DNA of 64,000 nucleotides from Acidiflorens sp963847715 (GTDB taxonomy: Bacteria > Acidobacteriota > Terriglobia > Terriglobales > Acidobacteriaceae), in the NCBI GenBank assembly GCA_963847715.1, contig CAWKAZ010000012.1, forward strand, positions 62,001 through 126,000, in the 5' to 3' direction. The notes beneath the pieces were generated by a model. That model was not told the DNA's origin and searched no databases. It saw only the letters and a program-made list of their open reading frames with translations. Positions 43,250 to 52,378 of this stretch are shown here, piece after piece. The translations under genes and the position numbers were made by a program. Every line of letters starts with the position of its first letter. Position 1 is the first letter of the stretch.

Positions 43250-44431
43250 TCAGGCCGCGTTCTCAATTGCCAGCGCCATGCCCATTCCGCCGCTGACGCA
43301 GAGCGTAGCCAGGCCGCGGCGAGCCCTGCGTTTGATCATTTCATGCAACAATGTCACGGTGATTCGCGTTCCGGTGCATCCGATGGGATGGCCGAGCGCG
43401 ATGGCGCCTCCGTTGACGTTCAATTTCTCACGATCGAAATGTAATTCCCGATCGCAGGCCAAGACCTGGGCGGCGAAGGCTTCATTCAATTCCACGAGAT
43501 CGAAGTCTTCGAGTTTGAGGCCGTGTTTGCGTTCCATCTTGTGAATCGCGGGCACCGGTCCGATGCCCATGAGGCGGGGGTCAACTCCGGCGGAAGTTGC
43601 AGCGAGAATCCGGGCCAGTGGCTTCAGATGGTTCTGCTGGACGAATTGTTCGCTCGCCAACACCACCGCCGCGGCGCCGTCGGTGATGCCCGAGGAATTT
43701 CCGGCGGTGATCGTTCCTGTCTTCGAAAAAACCGGAGTCAGTTTAGCCATTTTCTCTACGGATGCGTCCAGAAAGAGGTGTTCGTCGCGGGCGAAAATCG
43801 TAGTGCCCTTCTTTCCCTCGATGGTTACCGGAGCAATCTCGCTATCGAACCGTCCCGCGGATTGCGCCGCGGCCGCACGTTGCTGCGAAACGAGCGCAAA
43901 CTGATCCTGATCTTCGCGGGAAATCTTGTCTTGGGCGGCCATGACCTCGGCCGTCTCGCCCATCAGCATCTTCGCCATGGGACAGAAAAATCCATCGCGA
44001 ACCATGCCGTCGACGAGTTCCTGGTTGCCGAGCCGATATCCCCAGCGCACGCCTTCGAGATAATAAGGAAGACGCGACATTGACTCAGTCCCGCCCGCTA
44101 ACACGCATTCCAGGTTGGCGGTCGCAATCTCCTGAAAGCCAAGTGCGATCGACTTAATCCCGGAAGCACAGGCCTTGTTCACTGTGTACGCCGGAACCTC
44201 TTGCGGCACGCCGCTGCGAATGGAAATCTGGCGGGCGGGGTTGGGCCCACCTCCCGCTTGGCGGGCGTTCCCGAAAATCGTCTCTTCCACCTGCTGCGGG
44301 TCGACGCCAGCCCGTTCGATTGCCGCCTTTGCGGCAACGACTCCCATATCGGCAGCGGTAAACGACGCGAGCGAGCCTCCGAACTTGCCAATCGGTGTAC
44401 GAACTGCGGAGAGGATATACACGTGGTTCAA
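43250..44431 (-). CDS. Thiolase (acetyl-CoA C-acetyltransferase)
   Basis: A 393-residue thiolase that condenses or cleaves acyl-CoA units. The nucleophile Cys lies in VNKACASGIKSIALG (about residue 88), the His in ALGHPIGCTGTRI and the second Cys in LCVSGGMGMALAIE. NEAFAAQVLA and the N-terminal ILSAVRTPIGKFGG are also kept. It acts in cytosolic beta-oxidation or acetoacetyl-CoA formation; with the ETF-QO above it suggests fatty-acid use. It is monocistronic here. Confidence 0.96.
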   Translation of the reverse strand: MNHVYILSAVRTPIGKFGGSLASFTAADMGVVAAKAAIERAGVDPQQVEETIFGNARQAGGGPNPARQISIRSGVPQEVPAYTVNKACASGIKSIALGFQEIATANLECVLAGGTESMSRLPYYLEGVRWGYRLGNQELVDGMVRDGFFCPMAKMLMGETAEVMAAQDKISREDQDQFALVSQQRAAAAQSAGRFDSEIAPVTIEGKKGTTIFARDEHLFLDASVEKMAKLTPVFSKTGTITAGNSSGITDGAAAVVLASEQFVQQNHLKPLARILAATSAGVDPRLMGIGPVPAIHKMERKHGLKLEDFDLVELNEAFAAQVLACDRELHFDREKLNVNGGAIALGHPIGCTGTRITVTLLHEMIKRRARRGLATLCVSGGMGMALAIENAA

Positions 44432-44580
44432 GACAGCCTCCCAAACATTTCAGTCTAGCAGGCAGTAGAAATTCTTAACCACGGGGTTCACAGAGGAACA
44501 CGGGGGAAGGCTTAAGAAGTCTTTGGGTTCGCAATGCTCCGGTGGTCAAGTTCAGCACCCGACTTGGTAAACTACCCAAC

Positions 44581-45342
44581 GTGAACATTCTCTACGGAAT
44601 TAACACGGTGACCGAAGCGCTTAAGGCGCGCGGACGCAACTTCGAGTGGGTTGCCGTCGCGAAGGAACGGAAAGATATTCGCCTGCAGCGCGCGATTGAT
44701 GAGTGCCGCAAAATCGGTGTACCGGTGCGTGTGTTATCGCGGATGGAGCTCGACGAAATTGCCGGAAACGCGGCGCATCAGGGATTGGTGGCGGCGACAT
44801 CGGCGAAACAATACAGCGACCTCGATGATCTCGTGGCGGCCCGGCGCGGCGAGCGCTCGCTGATCGTCGTGCTCGATGGGGTGGAGGATCCGCATAATCT
44901 GGGGGCGATTTTGCGTACCGCGGACGCGGCCGGAGCCGACGGTGTCGTAATCCCTGAGCGCCGTTCTGCTGCGGTCACGGCCGCAGTCGCGAAGGTTTCG
45001 GCGGGGGCGAGCGAACATCTTCCAGTGGCTAAAGTCACGAATATCTCGCGCGCTCTTGAGGAGTTGAAGGAAAAAGATATGTGGGTTGTCGGGTTAGACG
45101 AGCGTGGCGAAAAGACCTACGATGCCATCGACTACAAGATGCACTGCGTCGTGGTGCTGGGCGCTGAGGGTAAGGGGTTGCACGACTTGGTGCGCAGACA
45201 CTGCGACTTCCTGGTGTCGATTCCGATGCTGGGCAAGGTACCGTCGTTGAACGTCTCGGTGGCGGCCGGAATCGTCCTGTATGAAGTGGTGCGGCAGAGG
45301 CGGCTCGGCGCATCCAACCAACCAGCATCCAATCAATCATGA
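44581..45342 (+). CDS. rlmB: 23S rRNA (guanosine-2'-O-)-methyltransferase RlmB-like (SpoU/TrmH family)
   Basis: A 253-residue protein from GTG 44581 (NILYGINTVTEALKARGRN). An N-terminal substrate-binding domain is followed by a SPOUT knot domain. Its motifs are VVLDGVEDPHNLGAILRTADAAG (1), VVLGAEGKGL (2) and IPMLGKVPSLNVSVAAGIVLYE (3). It uses SAM to methylate ribose of a guanosine in 23S rRNA. The stop codon overlaps the following peptidase-like gene by four bases. An upstream ATG (44542) adds 13 non-conserved residues. Confidence 0.94.
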   Translation: MNILYGINTVTEALKARGRNFEWVAVAKERKDIRLQRAIDECRKIGVPVRVLSRMELDEIAGNAAHQGLVAATSAKQYSDLDDLVAARRGERSLIVVLDGVEDPHNLGAILRTADAAGADGVVIPERRSAAVTAAVAKVSAGASEHLPVAKVTNISRALEELKEKDMWVVGLDERGEKTYDAIDYKMHCVVVLGAEGKGLHDLVRRHCDFLVSIPMLGKVPSLNVSVAAGIVLYEVVRQRRLGASNQPASNQS

Positions 45343-47045
45343 GATCGCTTTATGCTCTCTGGATTCTTCTTGGGTTGAGTCTTTCCGCTGGCGCGCTCGA
45401 CCGCGAAGCGTTCACGATCACGAAATATGATCTGGAGATTCGTGTGGAGCCGGCCCAGCAGCGCCTGGGTGCGCGCGGCAAGATCACTCTGCATAACGAT
45501 TCGTCTCAGCCACAGAAAGTCGTCGCCCTGCAGGTTTCATCTTCTCTCAACTGGCGCTCGATTCGAGCGAACGGCAAGGCCATTCAGTTTGTGTCGCAAC
45601 CCTACGTTTCAGACATCGACCACACGGGTGGGCTTTCTGAAGCGATCGTAACGCTGCCGGTCGAGATCAAGCCCAAGGAGTCCGTGGAACTTGAAATCGG
45701 TTACGAAGGCGTGATCCCACAGGATGCCACTCGGCTGCTTCGCGTCGGCGTGCCGGATGGGATTGCGAAGCATTCAAGCTGGGATCAGATTGGTCGTTCG
45801 TTTACGGCAGTGCGCGGTGCGGGCTACGTGACGTGGTATCCGATCACAACCGAGTCAGCGGACTTCTCGGAAGGCAATAGTTTGTTTGAAGTCACCGATC
45901 GATGGAAGGCGCGATCTGCGCTCAGCGAGTTCAGAGCAAAGATCCTCATGGAGGGGGAAGGCGGAGGGCCGCCACCGCAGGTGATCTGCACGCCAGTCAG
46001 TCGGAGCTCAACGGCACAAACATCGCATTTGCCGCGGACAAGCGCCGAATGTTCATGGGTAAGGTTGGGGACGATAACGCCGACCTTTGCGATGGCAAAT
46101 TATAACGACTGGTTCAAAGCCCCACTCAATGTTCTCAGTCTATCCGGGCATGAAGACGGCGCGACGACGTATTCGAGGGCGCTGGAGCCAGCGATCAAGT
46201 TTGTCAGGGAATGGTTCGGCGAGCCGAGCGCGCCGGTCACGGTCGCCGATGTCGCCGATCCGCACGCCGCTCCGTTTGAGAGCGGAACTTTGCTGCTGGC
46301 GTCTATGGCGTCCGAGGATTCAAGACTCGCGGGCATCAACCTAGTTCACGAGCTGGTCCATTCCGCTTTGCCATCGTCGCGGCCGTGGGTTTATGAGGGG
46401 CTGGCCCATTTTGCGGAGGGAATGTACCGGCAGCAGCAGGGTGGACGAGAGGCGGCACTCGACTTTCTCGGACTGCACCGATCCGCGTTTCTTGATGCGG
46501 AAAAAGAGCTGGCGGATGCCAAGTCGCCAAGTGTCGGGCAACCCCTGGTCAGCACCTTCGATGAGACTCTCTATCGGAGCAAAGCGGCGTACGTGTGGTG
46601 GATGCTGCACGACATGATCGGAGACGATGCGCTGAAGCAAGCTATCGGCAAATACCGGGCCGAGGACGACAAGGATACGAAATATGTCGAGCAGTTGGTT
46701 GAAGCAGCGTCCAAGCGCGACCTCGGGTGGTTTTTTGATGATTGGGTGTATCACGATCGCGGCTTGCCCGATTTGCATGTGTTGGCTGCTCATCCTTGGA
46801 AGACAGAAAAAGGTGCCCAGTTTATTACCGTGACGCTGGAGAATCTGGGAAATGCAGGAGCAGAAGTTCCGTTCACGGTATCGTTTGAGGGCGGCGAGGT
46901 CACGAACCGCATGGAAGTGCGCGCCAAGAGCAACGCTACGACGCGGGTGGAATTGCAGGGCACGCCCACTGAGATCAGGATCAACGAGGGGAGCGTTCCG
47001 GAGAGTGATTTGACGAACAACGTGTTCAGGATTTACGCGCCGTAA
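45339..47045 (+). CDS. Secreted M1-like metallopeptidase (gluzincin)
   Basis: A 568-residue protein with a signal peptide (RSLYALWILLGLSLSAGA). The N-terminal beta domain resembles M1 aminopeptidases (FTITKYDLEIRVEP). The zinc site is HELVHSALPS with the third ligand Glu in WVYEGLAHFAEG about 18 residues later. The helical region has YVWWMLHDMIGDD, and the C-terminal beta domain is CARDB-like (ITVTLENLGNAGAEVPFTV). The GAMEN-like exopeptidase motif is not visible, so cleavage mode is open. It probably acts in the periplasm. It is translationally coupled to rlmB. Confidence 0.85.
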   Translation: MRSLYALWILLGLSLSAGALDREAFTITKYDLEIRVEPAQQRLGARGKITLHNDSSQPQKVVALQVSSSLNWRSIRANGKAIQFVSQPYVSDIDHTGGLSEAIVTLPVEIKPKESVELEIGYEGVIPQDATRLLRVGVPDGIAKHSSWDQIGRSFTAVRGAGYVTWYPITTESADFSEGNSLFEVTDRWKARSALSEFRAKILMEGEGGGPPPQVICTPVSRSSTAQTSHLPRTSAECSWVRLGTITPTFAMANYNDWFKAPLNVLSLSGHEDGATTYSRALEPAIKFVREWFGEPSAPVTVADVADPHAAPFESGTLLLASMASEDSRLAGINLVHELVHSALPSSRPWVYEGLAHFAEGMYRQQQGGREAALDFLGLHRSAFLDAEKELADAKSPSVGQPLVSTFDETLYRSKAAYVWWMLHDMIGDDALKQAIGKYRAEDDKDTKYVEQLVEAASKRDLGWFFDDWVYHDRGLPDLHVLAAHPWKTEKGAQFITVTLENLGNAGAEVPFTVSFEGGEVTNRMEVRAKSNATTRVELQGTPTEIRINEGSVPESDLTNNVFRIYAP

Positions 47046-47055
47046 ACCAGCACCC

Positions 47056-47180
47056 ACCACTGAGGCACGGAGACACGGAGAAAATTCGACAAAACACGGA
47101 TGGATCCTATTTTTACTATCGCCCGTCTGACATCAGATTCTGATCAATTGCCTTTCTCCGTGCCTCTGTGCCTCCGTGGT
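47056..47180. repeat. Long inverted repeat, CACGGAG-word family
   Basis: The left arm (47056-47084) is ACCACTGAGGCACGGAGAC and onward. The right arm (47153-47180) is its complement with about three mismatches (TTTCTCCGTGCCTCTGTG and onward). The loop is about 68 bases. The arms consist of the near-repeated word CACGGAGA. It lies between the M1-like and beta-CASP genes, both on the plus strand. Short related fragments lie near 16389 and 44483. Confidence 0.85.
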
Positions 47181-47209
47181 AGATTTTCTGTTTGATCGTG
47201 AGGAGCAAC

Positions 47210-48643
47210 TTGCCCTATATCCAGTTTCTTGGCGCTGCTGGAACGGTCACAGGCTCGAAACACCTTATCAACACGACTTACGATTCGAGCGGCAAGCAGG
47301 GAGTCCAGGTGCTTGTTGACTGCGGGCTCTTTCAGGGACCAAAAGAATGGCGGGAGCGAAACTGGCAGGACACCCCGGTGCCGGCGCGCGAAATTGATGC
47401 CGTCATTCTCACGCACGCACATCTTGACCATTGCGGATGGATTCCACGGTTGGTGAAAGAAGGCTTTCGCGGGCCGATCTATGCCACGCAGCCGACCATC
47501 GATTTATGTTCCGTGGTGTTGCCCGATTCCGGACATCTGCAGGAAGAAGACGCCGCGTTCCACAACAAGAGAAAAACGTCGAAGCATGACCCTGCATTGC
47601 CCTTGTACACGCTCAAAGAGGCGCAGGAGTGTCAGCGGTTTTTCAAGCCGGTGGCAGTCGGGCAGATCGTGCAAGTGAGTCCAGAACTTTCCTTTCGCTT
47701 TGTCCCTGCGGCACACATTCTCGGTTCCTGCATGGCGGAAGTTACGCTGCAAACGAACGGGCGCAGCCGCCGGCTGCTCTTCACCGGCGATGTTGGACGC
47801 GTGCGCGACAGCGAAATTGCGCCCGGGAAAGTGGTCCACTCAGGGCCGCAGGAACATGAAACCGCCGATGTGCTGGTGATGGAATCGACTTATGGCAACC
47901 GCCAGCACCCGGATACCGATCCCCGACCGCAACTCGCGAGCCTGATTCGCAAAACGGCCGAGCGCGGCGGCAGCATGATCGTTCCCGCCTTCGCCGTGGA
48001 ACGTACGCAGAAGTTTCTTTTCATGGTGAAAGAACTGATGGAAACGGGTCAGATCCCCGCCCTGCCCGTGTATTGCGACAGCCCCATGGCGATCAAGGCA
48101 GTCGAGATTTTCCTGAAGCACTCCGAGGAGTACACGCCGCAGGCGGCCGCTTTGATAAAAAAATACGGCTCGCCCATCGAGTGGCCGGGCTTTACCTTCG
48201 CGGTAAGCTCCGGGCAGTCGAAACAGATTAATGACAACCATGATCCTTTGATCATTGTTTCGTCGAGCGGAATGGTCACCGGCGGACGGATTCTGCATCA
48301 CCTCGCGCTGCGATTGCCCGATCCGAAGAATCTTGTTCTATTCATCGGATTCCAGGCACCGGGGACGCGTGGCGCCATCATCAAAGGCGGCGCGCCAGAT
48401 GTAAAAATCTTCGGCGATTTCGTACCCATCCGGGCGCAGATCGCGGCGCTCGAACAATTCAGCGATCATGCCGATCCGCCGGAAATGCTGGAGTGGTTGC
48501 GGACTTTTACCAACAAGCCTGCCGTTACGTACCTCGTGCACGGGGAACCCGCGGCGTCGGCGCAACTGCGCGACCGGATGAAGAAAGAGCTGGGATGGAA
48601 CGTGCAGCTGGCCGAATATATGGAGCGGGTAGAAGTGAAGTAA
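47210..48643 (+). CDS. Metallo-beta-lactamase/beta-CASP ribonuclease-like protein
   Basis: A 477-residue protein from TTG 47210, giving the family N-terminus PYIQFLGAAGTVTGSKHL and preceded by AGGAG. Metal motifs are THAHLDHCG, the His of AAHILGSC and the Asp of LLFTGDVGR. beta-CASP motifs follow: VMESTYGNR, VPAFAVERTQ, SSGMVTGG and EQFSDHAD, with a terminal VHGEP. Relatives (YSH1/CPSF73-like) cleave RNA in the cytosol. GTG 47198 and TTG 47192 are alternative starts. Confidence 0.93.
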   Translation: MPYIQFLGAAGTVTGSKHLINTTYDSSGKQGVQVLVDCGLFQGPKEWRERNWQDTPVPAREIDAVILTHAHLDHCGWIPRLVKEGFRGPIYATQPTIDLCSVVLPDSGHLQEEDAAFHNKRKTSKHDPALPLYTLKEAQECQRFFKPVAVGQIVQVSPELSFRFVPAAHILGSCMAEVTLQTNGRSRRLLFTGDVGRVRDSEIAPGKVVHSGPQEHETADVLVMESTYGNRQHPDTDPRPQLASLIRKTAERGGSMIVPAFAVERTQKFLFMVKELMETGQIPALPVYCDSPMAIKAVEIFLKHSEEYTPQAAALIKKYGSPIEWPGFTFAVSSGQSKQINDNHDPLIIVSSSGMVTGGRILHHLALRLPDPKNLVLFIGFQAPGTRGAIIKGGAPDVKIFGDFVPIRAQIAALEQFSDHADPPEMLEWLRTFTNKPAVTYLVHGEPAASAQLRDRMKKELGWNVQLAEYMERVEVK

Positions 48644-48649
48644 TGGTGA

Positions 48650-49138
48650 ATGGCGATGACGGAAGCAGAGTTCAAAAAGCATCTCGACGCAGCCGAGAAG
48701 AGCCCGAAAGAAATTGCGGCTGCCGTCTCCGGTTTGTCGGATAAAGTTCTACGCTACAAGCCTTCTCCCGAAAAATGGTGTGTGCTGGAGGTGCTTGGAC
48801 ATCTGGCGGACGTCGAGATTATTTATGGACATCGTCTCCGGCAGATGCTGGCGGATACCAAGCCGGTCATCGCGCCGATCGATCAGGACGCGTGGGCGCG
48901 GAATCTACACTACCTCGATTCGCCTCCCTCAGAACTGGTCGCGTTCTACGGATTGGGACGGCACCACAACTTGCGATTATTGCGAATTCTAAAGGCTGCC
49001 GAGTTCTCCAAATCGGCCTTTCACCCGGAACTGCAACGTGAGGTGACTGTTGCCGAACTAGTCGAACGGATGGGCGGGCACGGTGCTGGACATCTGCAGC
49101 AAATTGAGAAGTTGAAAGCGGCGGCCGGTAAGAAGTAG
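48650..49138 (+). CDS. DinB family protein
   Basis: A 162-residue four-helix-bundle protein. DinB-type metal ligands are suggested by LGHLADVEIIYGHRLRQML and by GGHGAGHLQQIEKL at the C-terminus. KWCVLEVLGHLADVE is the usual first motif. Relatives act as thiol-dependent transferases or damage-inducible proteins. The exact role is unknown. It follows the beta-CASP gene by seven bases and is likely co-transcribed. Confidence 0.88.
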   Translation: MAMTEAEFKKHLDAAEKSPKEIAAAVSGLSDKVLRYKPSPEKWCVLEVLGHLADVEIIYGHRLRQMLADTKPVIAPIDQDAWARNLHYLDSPPSELVAFYGLGRHHNLRLLRILKAAEFSKSAFHPELQREVTVAELVERMGGHGAGHLQQIEKLKAAAGKK

Positions 49139-49165
49139 TTTTCGATTGCAACATGAAGTTGGCCG

Positions 49166-50227
49166 TTAAACCTGGGTTGTCGAGAAAGCTACGAGCGCTT
49201 TCAGCTTTGTAAGCGCAGCTCCAGACTCTATGGCACTCGTGGCCATCGGAACAGCATCACGCAGATGATCAGCGCGGCCTGCGGCAACTAACGCTGCCGC
49301 TGCATTGAGTACGACTACATCGCGACGGGCAGACTCCTTTCCGCTCAATACTTCTCGGATCAGCCCTGCGTTCGTCGCCGCATCTCCGCCGGCGATGTCG
49401 TCCAGCGTCGCTCTCTGCAATCCGAACTCTTCGGGCGTGACTTCGTAGGTGTGTACTTGGCCATCGCGCACTTCTCCGATACGCGTCGGTCCGGTGATGG
49501 TGATTTCGTCCAGACCGTCGCTGCCGTGTACGACCAGTGCTCGATGCAATCCGAGCATGCTGAGGACTTCTGCGAGCTTTTCAACCAAGTCCGCCGAATA
49601 GACGCCGACGACCTGACACGTGGCGCGCACGGGATTGGTCAGCGGGCCGAGCAGGTTGAACACCGTCCGCAGCCGCAGCTCTCGCCGCGCCGTCTGCACG
49701 TGTTTCATCGCCGAGTGCATGGCCGGTGCGAAAAGAAATGCGATTCCTACTTGATCCAGGCAGGCAGCAATTTGTGCTGGTGGCAGCTGGATGTTCACTC
49801 CTAACGCCTCCATCACGTCGGCGGAGCCGCACTTCGAGGTCACGCTGCGATTGCCGTGTTTGGCAACCCGCACGCCGGCTCCGGCAACCACGAAGGCAGT
49901 GGCCGTCGAGATGTTGAACGTGCCGCTGGCATCGCCACCGGTGCCGCAGGTGTCGACCAGCGCATCGCGCCCGGTGCCGCTGGCGTCGAGGACGGAATTC
50001 GTATGCAGTGGCAGAGGGACGGCCGCCGCGCGAATCGCCTCGGCGAATCCGACGATCTCTTCAACCGTTTCGCCCTTCATGTGCAAGGCGACGAGCAGGG
50101 CGGCAATCTGCGCGTCGGAGCATTGGCCGGACAGGACTTCCGTCATCACCGCATGCGCCTCTTTGCGGGAGAGCGACTCGCGGTGATTGGCAACGCGGTG
50201 GAGGGCGTCGAGGATCACGAGATCCAA
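49166..50227 (-). CDS. trpD: Anthranilate phosphoribosyltransferase TrpD
   Basis: Second step of tryptophan synthesis, joining PRPP and anthranilate. The 353-residue protein has the PRPP loop VDTCGTGGDASGTFNIST. AKHGNRSVTSKCGSADVMEALG, TVFNLLGPLTNP and HGSDGLDEI follow, all typical. A short insertion before the glycine loop (NSVLDASGTGRDA) duplicates some of its letters. The gene stands apart from other trp genes; trpS for tryptophan activation is about 11 kb away. Confidence 0.97.
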   Translation of the reverse strand: MDLVILDALHRVANHRESLSRKEAHAVMTEVLSGQCSDAQIAALLVALHMKGETVEEIVGFAEAIRAAAVPLPLHTNSVLDASGTGRDALVDTCGTGGDASGTFNISTATAFVVAGAGVRVAKHGNRSVTSKCGSADVMEALGVNIQLPPAQIAACLDQVGIAFLFAPAMHSAMKHVQTARRELRLRTVFNLLGPLTNPVRATCQVVGVYSADLVEKLAEVLSMLGLHRALVVHGSDGLDEITITGPTRIGEVRDGQVHTYEVTPEEFGLQRATLDDIAGGDAATNAGLIREVLSGKESARRDVVVLNAAAALVAAGRADHLRDAVPMATSAIESGAALTKLKALVAFSTTQV

Positions 50228-50278
50228 ACTACAGTAGAGGCAGGGATCCGTTCAAACCGGATTTGGTTTGCACTCATG

Positions 50279-50927
50279 TCAGGCTCCAGGTTCCTCCAGC
50301 CGGGCGCGAAAACGCATGCGCCAGCTTTCGGGCAGGGTTTTGACGTGCAGCGATCGCTGCAGGGTGTCTCGGTCGGGCGACTTCGCGGAGTAGATCTGGT
50401 TGACTTGGGAAACGGTGAGAGTGGGCGCTTCTCGTTCGAGCAGTTCGAATGTGTCACCAGCGCCGACCTCGCCTTCTTCGACGACCGAAAAATAGAAACC
50501 GCAGCGGCCGGTCCTCAGAAAGTGTTCGATGATTTCGTCGCTCTTGAACTTTGCCGCGAGTTTGAAGCATGGAAGTCGTGGCGTGGTTACTTTGACGACG
50601 GCGCCGCCCACGCGGTAGCGAGTCCCCAATGTAGACGTCATTTTCCAGTATTCCTTCAGTGGTGAAGTTCTCGCCGAATGATCCCCAGGGGAGGGCTGGA
50701 TCAGAAAGTTCGGCCTTCCATGCTGGGTAGTGCTCTGACGGGTAACCGTAGGCGGCCTTGTTCGGACCGCCATGGACGGACAAATCCGCTTGGCGGTCGC
50801 CATCGAGGTTCGTTGTCCGCAACATGACGCGGCCTTCTATCGGATCTTTGAAAATGCCGGTCTTAAATGTGGCGCCACCCCACGCGAGCAAGCGAGGCAT
50901 CCCGACGTTGACCGAGATGATCTTCAT
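50279..50927 (-). pseudogene. MOSC domain protein (YiiM-like), broken by one frameshift
   Basis: The first part (50927 to about 50625) reads MKIISVNVGMPRLL, GIFKDPIEGRV, LSVHGGPNKAAYGYPSEHY and FTTEGILENDVYIGD. Similarity then continues one frame over as YRVGGAVVKVTTPRLPCFK, ending at 50279. Removing one base near 50621-50628 (AGTCCCC on the plus strand) restores about 215 residues, close to YiiM. MOSC proteins use a Cys (here in PRLPCFK) for molybdenum-cofactor sulfur chemistry or reduction of N-hydroxylated compounds. It may be a sequencing error or true decay. Confidence 0.8.
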
Positions 50928-51083
50928 ATCCGAATAAGACTACTGCGGTGGCACGAACGATGCAGATTTCTGTCCCGTCGCGTTTGCACCAAGCGTCCTA
51001 CCTTCTATAAAATCAACAGTTTGCTGCACGCTGTCGGAAGCCGCAAGCAAAGTCCTCGCAGGAGTCCACAACAGCGGTTGCCG

Positions 51084-51140
51084 CGGTTGGTGATCGCGAG
51101 ATCAGCGACGCACGATCAGCGACGAAACGACCAACGACGA
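51084..51140. repeat. Short inverted repeat ahead of sucC, GACCAAC-word type
   Basis: GCGGTTGGTGATCGCGAG on the left pairs partly with a right arm containing CAGCGACGAAACGACCAACG. The words GATCAGCGACG are repeated in tandem. It resembles the repeat at 59822-59930 (words CGTTGGTC / GACCAACG). It lies in the sucC leader, 13 bases before the start codon. Confidence 0.55.
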
Positions 51141-51152
51141 TTCGGAATCATT

Positions 51153-52325
51153 ATGAAAATTCATGAGTATCAGGCAAAAGGAATTCTAAAGAAATATGGC
51201 GTGGCCGTGCCGCGCGGCACGATGGCGACGACGCGCGAAGAAGCGGAAGCGGCGGCCAAGGAGTTGATGAGCGCCGGCGCGACGGGCATCGTGGTGAAGG
51301 CGCAGATCCACGCTGGCGGACGCGGCAAGGGCGGAGGCGTGAAGATCGCCAAGTCGGTCGAAGAGGCAAGTGAACTGGCCGGCAAGATTCTGGGCATGAC
51401 ATTGGTTACGCACCAGACGGGCCCGGAAGGCCGCACCGTGCGCCGGTTGCTGATTGAAGAGACCTTGCCGATCGAGAAGGAACTTTATCTTGGCATTCTG
51501 GTCGATCGTGGCGAGGGCAAGCCTGTATTCATGGCGTCGGCTGCGGGAGGCATGGATATTGAGCAGGTGGCCGCCGAGACACCCGAAAAAATTCTGAAGC
51601 AGTACATCGATCCGGGCATGGGTCTCGAGCCATTCCAGGCACGCAAAATCGCATTTGCTCTGGGACTGAAACCGGAGCAGATCAATCCCGCCGTAAAGTT
51701 CCTGACGGGCCTTTACCGCGCGTTTCTCGACACAGATGCATCGCTGGTCGAGATCAATCCTTTCATCAGTTGTACGGATGGCCGGTTGTTTGCGCTCGAC
51801 GCCAAGTTGACCTTTGACGACAACGCGCTCTTCCGCCATGCGGACCTGCGCGAACTGCGCGACATCACTGAAGAAGATCCACTGGAAGTCGAGGCGTCGA
51901 AGTACAACCTGAACTACATCAAGCTGGATGGCAGCGTCGGCTGCATGGTGAATGGCGCCGGGTTGGCCATGGCCACCATGGACATCATCAAGTACGCAGG
52001 AGGCATGCCGGCGAATTTTCTGGATGTGGGCGGCGGGGCCAACGCCGAGCAGGTCGCGCATGCATTTGAGATTCTGCTGAGCGACAAGAGCGTGCGCGCC
52101 GTGCTGATCAACATCTTCGGCGGAATTCTGCGGGTGGATACGCTGGCGTCCGGTGTGGTGGAGGCGGCAAAGAAAACGAATTTGCAGTTGCCCGTGGTCC
52201 TGCGCCTCGAGGGCACCAACGTTCAGGAAGGCAAGAAGATCCTGATGGAGTCGGGGTTGAATTTTGTGGTGGCCGAGACCATGAAGGATGCCGCCGACAA
52301 GGTTGTGGCCGCGGCTAGAGCCTAG
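51153..52325 (+). CDS. sucC: Succinyl-CoA synthetase (ADP/GDP-forming) beta subunit
   Basis: TCA-cycle enzyme making ATP or GTP from succinyl-CoA. The 390-residue protein starts MKIHEYQAKGILKKYGV. The ATP-grasp segment has KAQIHAGGRGKGGGVKI, GPEGRTVRRLLIEE, LVEINPFI and DAKLTFDDNALFRH. The C-terminal CoA-ligase domain has LDVGGGANAEQV and NIFGGILRVDTLA. An upstream in-frame start (50772) would add 127 non-conserved residues through a repeat and is rejected. It heads the sucC-sucD-ndk unit. Confidence 0.97.
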   Translation: MKIHEYQAKGILKKYGVAVPRGTMATTREEAEAAAKELMSAGATGIVVKAQIHAGGRGKGGGVKIAKSVEEASELAGKILGMTLVTHQTGPEGRTVRRLLIEETLPIEKELYLGILVDRGEGKPVFMASAAGGMDIEQVAAETPEKILKQYIDPGMGLEPFQARKIAFALGLKPEQINPAVKFLTGLYRAFLDTDASLVEINPFISCTDGRLFALDAKLTFDDNALFRHADLRELRDITEEDPLEVEASKYNLNYIKLDGSVGCMVNGAGLAMATMDIIKYAGGMPANFLDVGGGANAEQVAHAFEILLSDKSVRAVLINIFGGILRVDTLASGVVEAAKKTNLQLPVVLRLEGTNVQEGKKILMESGLNFVVAETMKDAADKVVAAARA

Positions 52326-52378
52326 CGGCGGTTAGCGAACGGCGATTGGCGAATAGCGTTCTTTGAAAGAGAGCAATT

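Noticed and set aside
45950..46090. Possible compensating frameshifts in the M1-like peptidase
   Set aside because: A neighbouring frame is also open here, but the main frame keeps plausible motifs (PPPQVIC, TITPTFAMANY) on both sides without a break.
50772..51152. 127-codon N-terminal extension of sucC
   Set aside because: It runs through the frameshifted MOSC gene and a repeat, and SucC starts universally at MKIHEYQAK, here 51153.
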